A stretch of DNA of 64,000 nucleotides from Alphaproteobacteria bacterium UBA6411 (lineage in GTDB: Bacteria; Pseudomonadota; Alphaproteobacteria; CAAGCB01; CAG-977). The notes below the pieces were generated by a model. It was not told where the DNA came from. It ran no database searches and was given only the letters and a program-made list of their open reading frames with translations. Positions within the stretch are counted from its first letter, which is position 1; each line of letters begins with the position of its first letter. The position numbers and the translations under genes were made by a program. Of the stretch, positions 59,404 through 64,000 are shown one piece after another. The stretch covers positions 1 through 64,000 of the forward strand of contig DJPN01000010.1 of assembly GCA_002438565.1 (NCBI GenBank). The letters run 5' to 3'.

Positions 59404-60478
59404 TGACGATTCTCACAACTTCATTGACTTCGTCGTCGGACAGGACGGGGGACATCGGCAGGGAAATGACCGTGCGGTGGATTTCCTCGCTGATCGGATA
59501 GGAACGGTCAGCCCACTCTTTGTATGCATCCTGTTTATGCGGCGGGGTCGGGTAGTGAATAATCGTCTGCACGCCATTGTCGGACAGATATTGCTGGAAA
59601 CGGTCGCGTTCGGGGGTGCGCACGGCGAAAACGTGCCACACCGCCGCGTCTTCGTCATACGTTTGCGGCAGGGTGATCAGCGGATTGACGATGTGTTCGC
59701 GGTAGTATTTCGCGATTTCGCGGCGCCGCGCGTTGTCCGCATCCAAATGCGGCAGTTTCGCGTCCAAAACAGCCGCCTGCAATTCGTCCAAACGGCTGTT
59801 CGTGCCTTTGTAAATGTGGTGGTATTTGCGATCCGAACCGTAATTCGCGATGGCTTTGACCTTTTTATACAACTCTTCGTCGTTGGTCGTGACCATGCCG
59901 CCGTCGCCCATGCAGCCCAAGTTCTTTCCGGGGTAGAACGAAAACGCCCCCGCGTCCGACAGATTGCCGACGCGTTTGCCCTGATACTTCGCCCCGTGCG
60001 CCTGCGCGCAATCCTCGAACACTTTCAGCCCATGCTTTTTGGCGACGTCCCACACCTTTTGCATTTGCACCGCCTGCCCGTACAGATGCACGACCATGAT
60101 CGCCTTGGTGTGCGGCGTGACAGCGGATTCAATCTTGTCGGGATCGATGTTGTAGGTGCGAATGTCCGGTTCGACCAAAACGGGCGTGCATCCGTTTTCC
60201 GATATCGCCAAAATCGTCGCGATGTAGGTGTTCGACGGCACGATGATTTCGTCGCCCGCGCCGAAACCGCTCGCCTTGATAATCAGGTTCAGCGCGTCCA
60301 GACCGTTCGCCACCCCGACGGCGTATTTCGTGCCGCAATATTCGGCAAAATGCTTGGCGAACGCTTCGTTCCATTCGCCCTGCAAATACCAGCCCTTGTC
60401 CAGAATCGTTTTGAAACGTTCGTCGATTTCCGAACGGAATCGGTTGTTCACTTTGGCCAAATCAAGAAACGGAATCAT
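59390..60478 (-). CDS. DegT/DnrJ-type sugar aminotransferase, FdtB/QdtB-like
   Basis: 362 residues, PLP-dependent. IPFLDLAKVNNRF at the start, VGVANGLDALNLIIKA near 54, EDCAQAHGAKYQGKRVG near 155 and the PLP Lys in SFYPGKNLGCMGDGGMV near 182. Next to the 3,4-ketoisomerase it should make dTDP-3-amino-3,6-dideoxyhexose. First gene of the operon, 75 bases after a good promoter. The dTDP-glucose synthase and dehydratase are not in the window. Confidence 0.92.
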   Translation of the reverse strand: MIPFLDLAKVNNRFRSEIDERFKTILDKGWYLQGEWNEAFAKHFAEYCGTKYAVGVANGLDALNLIIKASGFGAGDEIIVPSNTYIATILAISENGCTPVLVEPDIRTYNIDPDKIESAVTPHTKAIMVVHLYGQAVQMQKVWDVAKKHGLKVFEDCAQAHGAKYQGKRVGNLSDAGAFSFYPGKNLGCMGDGGMVTTNDEELYKKVKAIANYGSDRKYHHIYKGTNSRLDELQAAVLDAKLPHLDADNARRREIAKYYREHIVNPLITLPQTYDEDAAVWHVFAVRTPERDRFQQYLSDNGVQTIIHYPTPPHKQDAYKEWADRSYPISEEIHRTVISLPMSPVLSDDEVNEVVRIVNEYR

Positions 60479-60560
60479 TAAAGCCCCCTAAAAAAACACC
60501 TTTAAGGTTTTCCGCACCGTCAAAAGTTTTTTATGACGTACAAAACCCTCGTTTTAATTA

Positions 60561-60589
60561 CTTATATCAAGTGAAGATTTTGATTGCAA
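60561..60589 (-). promoter_or_regulatory. promoter of the surface-glycan operon
   Basis: On the minus strand TTGCAA (60589-60584) and TATAAG (60566-60561), 17-base spacer. It leaves a leader of about 75 bases before the aminotransferase start. Confidence 0.8.
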
Positions 60590-60700
60590 TACACTTCTGC
60601 AAAAACGCTGTTTTCCGCGTGTTTTGAAACAACTATTAAATTTAAGCGAAATTCATAAAAAACGAGCGTTAATTTTGATACGTTTTCAGATGTCAAAGGA

Positions 60701-60737
60701 AACTCCCTCTGCAGCAGAGAGGGAGTTCTTTTTTATT
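60701..60737 (+). terminator. terminator hairpin beyond the recombinase gene
   Basis: AACTCCCTCT and AGAGGGAGTT pair around a seven-base loop, with CTTTTTTA following on the plus strand. No plus-strand gene ends here; on the minus strand it follows the recombinase stop but without a good T run, so its orientation is uncertain. Confidence 0.6.
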
Positions 60738-61329
60738 GATTTTTTTTGAAAAAATTGGCAAGCGTTCCATAGCTGACTTTAAGCTTGCCGGCAATGTTTT
60801 TTTTGGACAGGCCATCAGCTTTTAATTTTTCAATTTCCGCCTCTTTCCCGTCCAACAAACGCCTTTTGTTCCGCCTGCCGTACGGACGGCCCAGTTTTTT
60901 GCCTTCCGCCTTCAAACGCTGCAAAGCTTCCTTTGTTCTTTGGCTGATTAAAGCGCGTTCCAGCTGCGCCACCATGGAAAAAACAAAGGCCAGCATTTGG
61001 GATTGAATATCATTGCCCAAAATGTAACGTTCTTTGACGGTCCAGACATTGGTTTGTTTTTCAAGGCAGTGGTTCAAAATCGTCAGCACATCCAAAATCG
61101 TGCGCCCCAAACGCGACAGTTCGGAACAAATCAAAACATCGTCCTTTTTCAGCCGGCGTAAAGCGATGCCCAATCGCCTTTTTCTGAAGCAAATCGTTCC
61201 GCTGGCGGTCTCGTTGATCCATTTGTCGACGCTCAGCCCTCTTTCCGCCAAAAAGCGATTGATTTCAAAGCGTTGGTTTTCCGTCGTTTGTTTGTCCGTG
61301 GAAACGCGGATATACCCGTATATCGTCAT
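60733..61329 (-). CDS. serine recombinase (resolvase/invertase type)
   Basis: 198 residues. Catalytic Ser in YGYIRVSTDKQT (Ser10), SELSRLGRTILDVL near 70, and MLAFVFSMVAQLERALISQRTKEAL near 112 (in part). The C-terminal helix-turn-helix (DGLSKKNIAGKLKVSYGTL near 170) is present, so the protein looks complete. It could be a DNA invertase or a transposon resolvase. An inverted repeat lies 19 bases upstream of its start (61348-61372). No transposase is adjacent. Confidence 0.93.
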   Translation of the reverse strand: MTIYGYIRVSTDKQTTENQRFEINRFLAERGLSVDKWINETASGTICFRKRRLGIALRRLKKDDVLICSELSRLGRTILDVLTILNHCLEKQTNVWTVKERYILGNDIQSQMLAFVFSMVAQLERALISQRTKEALQRLKAEGKKLGRPYGRRNKRRLLDGKEAEIEKLKADGLSKKNIAGKLKVSYGTLANFFKKNQ

Positions 61330-61347
61330 TTTTCATCCTTTCGTATA

Positions 61348-61372
61348 TGTTCAAAAGAATGAAATTTGAACA
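61348..61372. promoter_or_regulatory. perfect inverted repeat upstream of the recombinase
   Basis: TGTTCAAA and TTTGAACA with a nine-base spacer, 19 bases ahead of the recombinase start. It could be an operator for autoregulation or a recombination half-site pair. The 8-9-8 geometry equals that of the repeat before ftsZ, though the sequences differ. Confidence 0.5.
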
Positions 61373-61384
61373 ATATCGCCCTTT

Positions 61385-61588
61385 TTACGGCAACAACCGT
61401 TTTTCCCAACTTTTTAAAAGCGACAGTTGCTCCGCCGTATGAAACCAATGTTCCGCGGCGGGCGCAATCGTCAATTCAGCCCCGAATTTGCCGGCGAAAG
61501 CCTTAAACTCCTCTTGCGGCGTCAAGGCGTCCCGTTTGCCGAGCTTCCTCCTTGCATCCGTTTTTACACGGCAGAATGTCGCTGACAA
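61385..61588 (-). pseudogene. C-terminal remnant of an alpha/beta hydrolase
   Basis: Only about 50 residues are hydrolase-like: GKRDALTPQEEFKAF with the usual Asp near the Arg, then AAEHWFHTAEQLSLLKSWEKRL, which carries the catalytic His of the fold. The nucleophile Ser domain is absent upstream, where the flavoprotein gene ends instead. It is a truncated leftover beside the recombinase. Confidence 0.65.
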
Positions 61589-61606
61589 GGAATCGCCGTT
61601 CCTGCA

Positions 61607-62146
61607 TCAAATGTTTTTCCCCATTTCAAAAGCTTCGTCCAAAACGGCTTTGCCTTTGATATCCCCGACGGCCTCAACGCCCGTAGCACGCACAACGCCT
61701 TTCAATTCGCATTTCGGGAAACATTCTATCCAGCCCTGCAGCCCGATAACCGCCCTGTCCATGGCGGCCTTATCGTCTTCCGCGGACGATGCCAGCAAAT
61801 AAATGTCGCGGAATTTATAATCGGACGGATACAACGGGTTGGCGCGATCCAGCAGAGTTTTCATCTGTCCCGCCATTTCGTAGTAGTAAATCGGAGTCGC
61901 AAACACAATGACATCGGCGTTTTTCATTTTTTCGACGATTTCGGCGGCATCGTCTTTCAGCACGCATTTTTGCGTTTTCTGACAAGACAGACAACCGATG
62001 CAGAAACCGATTTTTTTGCCGATTAAAGAAATCTTTTCAACCGCGTTTCCCCGTTGCGCCGCTCCTGCGGCAAAACTGTCCGCCAAAGTATCCGAATTTC
62101 CGCCTTTGCGCATGGACGTTGAAATCACCAGTACGTTTTTTGTCAT
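61607..62146 (-). CDS. NADPH-dependent FMN reductase-like flavoprotein
   Basis: 179 residues from the ATG at 62146 (AAAGGA upstream). FMN phosphate loop VISTSMRKGGNSDTLAD near 6, a Cys cluster CIGCLSCQKTQKC near 50 as in iron-sulfur flavoproteins, and ATPIYYYEMAGQMKTLLDR near 82. It likely transfers electrons to quinones or other acceptors in the cytoplasm. Substrate unknown. Confidence 0.88.
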   Translation of the reverse strand: MTKNVLVISTSMRKGGNSDTLADSFAAGAAQRGNAVEKISLIGKKIGFCIGCLSCQKTQKCVLKDDAAEIVEKMKNADVIVFATPIYYYEMAGQMKTLLDRANPLYPSDYKFRDIYLLASSAEDDKAAMDRAVIGLQGWIECFPKCELKGVVRATGVEAVGDIKGKAVLDEAFEMGKNI

Positions 62147-62172
62147 AATTCGATTCCTTTCACCTACAAAAG

Positions 62173-62204
62173 AACGGGTGAAGATTGAAAAATCCTCACC
62201 CGTT
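62173..62204 (-). terminator. tRNA-Pro terminator
   Basis: AACGGGTGA and TCACCCGTT pair, with an inner GATT/AATC stem; CTTTTG follows on the minus strand. It lies eight bases beyond the tRNA 3' end and 27 bases before the flavoprotein start. Confidence 0.8.
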
Positions 62205-62211
62205 TTCATTT

Positions 62212-62288
62212 TGGTCGGAGCGCCGAGATTCGAACTCGGGACCCCTTGCACCCCATACAAGTGCGCTACCAGACTGCGCCACGCTCCG
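62212..62288 (-). tRNA. tRNA-Pro (GGG)
   Basis: 77 bases on the minus strand: acceptor CGGAGCG with CGCTCCG, anticodon loop ATGGGGT with GGG, T loop TTCGAAT, encoded ACCA end. Confidence 0.95.
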
Positions 62289-62301
62289 ACGAACAAAAGG
62301 G

Positions 62302-62330
62302 AATATAACCGTTTTGATTTCCGATTGCAA
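62302..62330 (-). promoter_or_regulatory. tRNA-Pro promoter
   Basis: On the minus strand TTGCAA (62330-62325) and TATATT (62307-62302), 17-base spacer, 14 bases before the tRNA. Confidence 0.85.
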
Positions 62331-62333
62331 CAA

Positions 62334-62735
62334 CTAAATTACTTTTTTTAACAAAGCGGCGATTTCTTCCAATTCGGCAATCACATTTTCCAATTCCGCT
62401 TTGTTTTCAACGTTTTTTTCGTCCGTCTGTCCGGCCGTCGGCTGTTCCAAAGCGGAATTGACCGTCCCGTCTTTCAGCAATTTTTGCACCCCTTTGATGG
62501 TGTAGCCTTGGTCGTGCAGCAAGTATTTGATTTTTTTCAGCAACGCGATGTCTTCCGGACGGTAATAACGACGCCCGCCCGCCCGCTGAACAGGAGACAC
62601 CTCAGAAAACTTTTTTTCCCAAAAGCGCAGAACATGCGCCGGAACATTCAATTCTTCCGACACTTCGGCAATCGTGCGAAACGCGCGCGCCGCTTTTTTG
62701 TCCTGCAAATCCGCGTTTTCGATTTCAGATTCCAT
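62334..62735 (-). CDS. MerR-family transcriptional regulator
   Basis: 133 residues. N-terminal winged helix: FRTIAEVSEELNVPAHVLRFWEKKF near 20 (in part), then GGRRYYRPEDIALLKKIKYLL near 54 and GYTIKGVQKLLKDG near 78, with a C-terminal coiled coil. No metal-binding Cys cluster. Its place directly after ihfA is conserved in alphaproteobacteria; the regulon is unknown. Confidence 0.92.
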   Translation of the reverse strand: MESEIENADLQDKKAARAFRTIAEVSEELNVPAHVLRFWEKKFSEVSPVQRAGGRRYYRPEDIALLKKIKYLLHDQGYTIKGVQKLLKDGTVNSALEQPTAGQTDEKNVENKAELENVIAELEEIAALLKKVI

Positions 62736-62738
62736 AGG

Positions 62739-63035
62739 CTATTTTTTCGCGTTGACTTGCTGTTTTAAAATTTGCGACGGACGGAACGACAAAATGCGGC
62801 GCGGCGTAATCGGCACTTCGACCCCCGTTTTCGGATTTCGTCCCATACGCATTCTTTTGCTGCGCACGCTGAAAGTGCCGAACGACGACAATTTGACGGT
62901 ATCCCCCCGTTCCAAAGCGGCCGAGATTTCATCCAACACTTGATCCAGCAATTTTGCGGATTCGCTAGATGACAAACCGACTTCGTGATAAACGGCTTCC
63001 GCCAATTCGGCGCGTGTAATGTTTTTTTCGGTCAT
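62739..63035 (-). CDS. ihfA: integration host factor subunit alpha
   Basis: 98 residues from the ATG at 63035 (AAGGAGGAG upstream). HU/IHF fold: ITRAELAEAVYHEVGLS near 6, VKLSSFGTFSVRSKRMRMGRNPKTG near 47 (in part SSFGTFSVRSKR, GRNPKTG), ending RPSQILKQQVN. It bends DNA at specific sites and assists recombination and replication. Confidence 0.96.
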   Translation of the reverse strand: MTEKNITRAELAEAVYHEVGLSSSESAKLLDQVLDEISAALERGDTVKLSSFGTFSVRSKRMRMGRNPKTGVEVPITPRRILSFRPSQILKQQVNAKK

Positions 63036-63134
63036 AAAAAACTCCTCCTTACCCAAAGGACACATATTCAGCGTAAGGAATATTTTTCATTTTTTCAAGG
63101 ATTTAATGTCGTTTTACCGAAAAACGGGCATTTT

Positions 63135-64000
63135 TCACAGACGAATCAGAGTCGCGCCCCATGTAAACCCCGCCCCCATTGCCGGCGACAGAATCAACTG
63201 ACCTTTTTTCAGCAAACCGCGTTCGACTCCGTCCGCCAAAGCCAAAGGAATCGACGCCGCGGATGTGTTGGCATGCTTGTCAACCGTCGTCAAAACCTTT
63301 TCCGCAGGCATTCCCAACCGTTTGGCGACCGCTTCCATAATGCGGATGTTCGCCTGATGCGGAACAAACCAATCGACATCGTCAACCGTATAACCGTTCT
63401 TTGCCAGAACTTCCGCGGAAATATCGGCCATATTGACGCTGGCATGACGAAAAACCTCACGCCCGTTCATTGTGATATAGCCGACTTCGTGGTTAAAGGA
63501 AGGACCGCCCGTCGCATACAAATCGGGGGCATGACGGCCGTCCGAGCGGATCAGCGTGTCAATGACACCGTCTTCGCCTTCATGCGCCTGCAATACGGCC
63601 GCACCGGCGCCGTCGCCGAACAGAACGCATGTGTTTCTGTCCGTGAAATCGGTAATTTTGGACAACGTTTCGACACCGATGACCAACGCATTTTTCGCCT
63701 GTCCCAAACGAACCATGTTGTCCGCCATTTTCAAAGCGTACAAAAATCCGGAACACGCCGCGGACAAATCGAAAGCGCAGCCGCCCGTCATGCCGATGGC
63801 CGCCTGCACATACGCCGCCGTGGCGGGAAAAGTTCTGTCCGGCGTAACCGAACCTAAAACGATAACGTCAATATCCGCGCCCGTCAGTCCGGCGGCGTTC
63901 AAAGCGTTTTGCGCGGCGCGAATCGCCAAATCGGATGTCATTGTTTTGTCATCAGCGAAATGGCGGAAACGGATGCCGGTACGTTCCACAATCCATTCGT
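63135..64000 (-). CDS. fabH: 3-oxoacyl-ACP synthase III (partial at the window edge)
   Basis: 288 complete codons are visible; about 35 to 40 N-terminal residues lie beyond 64000. Catalytic triad: Cys in FDLSAACSGFLYAL, His in WFVPHQANIRI, Asn in DKHANTSAASIP. ERTGIRFRHF and the GAGFTWGATLIRL end match the family. It starts fatty acid synthesis by condensing acetyl-CoA with malonyl-ACP. Order fabH-ihfA-merR is typical of alphaproteobacteria. Confidence 0.97.
   Translation of the reverse strand, partial: EWIVERTGIRFRHFADDKTMTSDLAIRAAQNALNAAGLTGADIDVIVLGSVTPDRTFPATAAYVQAAIGMTGGCAFDLSAACSGFLYALKMADNMVRLGQAKNALVIGVETLSKITDFTDRNTCVLFGDGAGAAVLQAHEGEDGVIDTLIRSDGRHAPDLYATGGPSFNHEVGYITMNGREVFRHASVNMADISAEVLAKNGYTVDDVDWFVPHQANIRIMEAVAKRLGMPAEKVLTTVDKHANTSAASIPLALADGVERGLLKKGQLILSPAMGAGFTWGATLIRL

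Noticed and set aside
60485..60515. attenuator in the glycan operon leader (ACCTTAAAGGT followed by T)
   Set aside because: The stem is only a few base pairs with almost no loop, too weak to support a terminator call.
1..64000. CRISPR array, rRNA operon or intact insertion sequence
   Set aside because: No regularly spaced repeats, no rRNA blocks and no transposase with paired ends were seen; the only recombinase is the serine recombinase at 60733-61329.

Overview
The window reads as a chromosomal contig from a fermentative, probably gut-associated alphaproteobacterium, possibly an uncultured Rhodospirillales/Holosporales-like lineage. The lineage evidence is a PopZ-family polar protein beside valS and tolC, the fabH-ihfA-MerR order, a BamF/DUF3035-like lipoprotein next to lspA and paired M16 peptidases, and a cysteine-free RquA-type methyltransferase. 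The anaerobic evidence is a full-length bifunctional AdhE with a Rex repressor and Rex operator, RquA (rhodoquinone synthesis), and a phage-borne NrdD-like fragment. Species assignment is inference; no rRNA gene is present.

Layout. 1-2489 is the right end of a prophage: a lysis cassette (GH24 endolysin, holin-like protein, overlapping spanin pair), a NrdD-like mini-protein, three small cargo genes, and a 3' tRNA-Thr fragment that marks the attachment site. Between endolysin and holin lies a tiny convergent unit: a 23-codon hydrophobic peptide gene and an opposing short RNA whose 5' loop is complementary to the peptide's ribosome site and start codon. It looks like an Fst/par-style type I toxin-antitoxin module and is the most novel item here. 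2529-3750 holds an AT-rich orphan gene and a type IV pilin gene whose promoter spacer contains a run of ten G/C bases. 3964-13373 carries housekeeping genes (valS, popZ, tolC, an isoaspartyl methyltransferase-like gene, tRNA-Cys, tRNA-Asn, a TRL lipoprotein, ampD, a HAD phosphatase, rnpB).

13581-31554 is the division and cell-wall (dcw) cluster: MraZ operator, mraZ, rsmH, ftsL, ftsI, a murE-murF fusion, mraY, ftsW, murG, murC, murB, ddl, ftsQ, ftsA, ftsZ, lpxC. murD is absent from its usual place between mraY and ftsW. A decayed Cys-rich secreted-protein gene follows.

32411-54393 is energy and general metabolism: adhE/rex, an RlmD/RumA-type RNA methyltransferase, a NarL-type regulator with rquA, glycerophosphodiesterase, the ribF-lspA-hydrolase-lipoprotein-M16-M16 run, pgi, mutL, lepA, marC, and an RND efflux pump with its adaptor. 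With TolC at 8269-9756 the pump could form a tripartite system.

54457-64000 is accessory then core again: tRNA-Gln, an orphan phage tail-fibre-like gene, and a six-gene surface-glycan operon (dTDP-3-amino-3,6-dideoxyhexose enzymes plus three glycosyltransferases, one with a 12-base C tract in its reading frame). Then come a serine recombinase, a flavoprotein, a hydrolase remnant, tRNA-Pro, a MerR regulator, ihfA and a partial fabH. Homopolymer tracts in the pilin promoter and in the GT-D gene suggest that surface structures are phase-variable.
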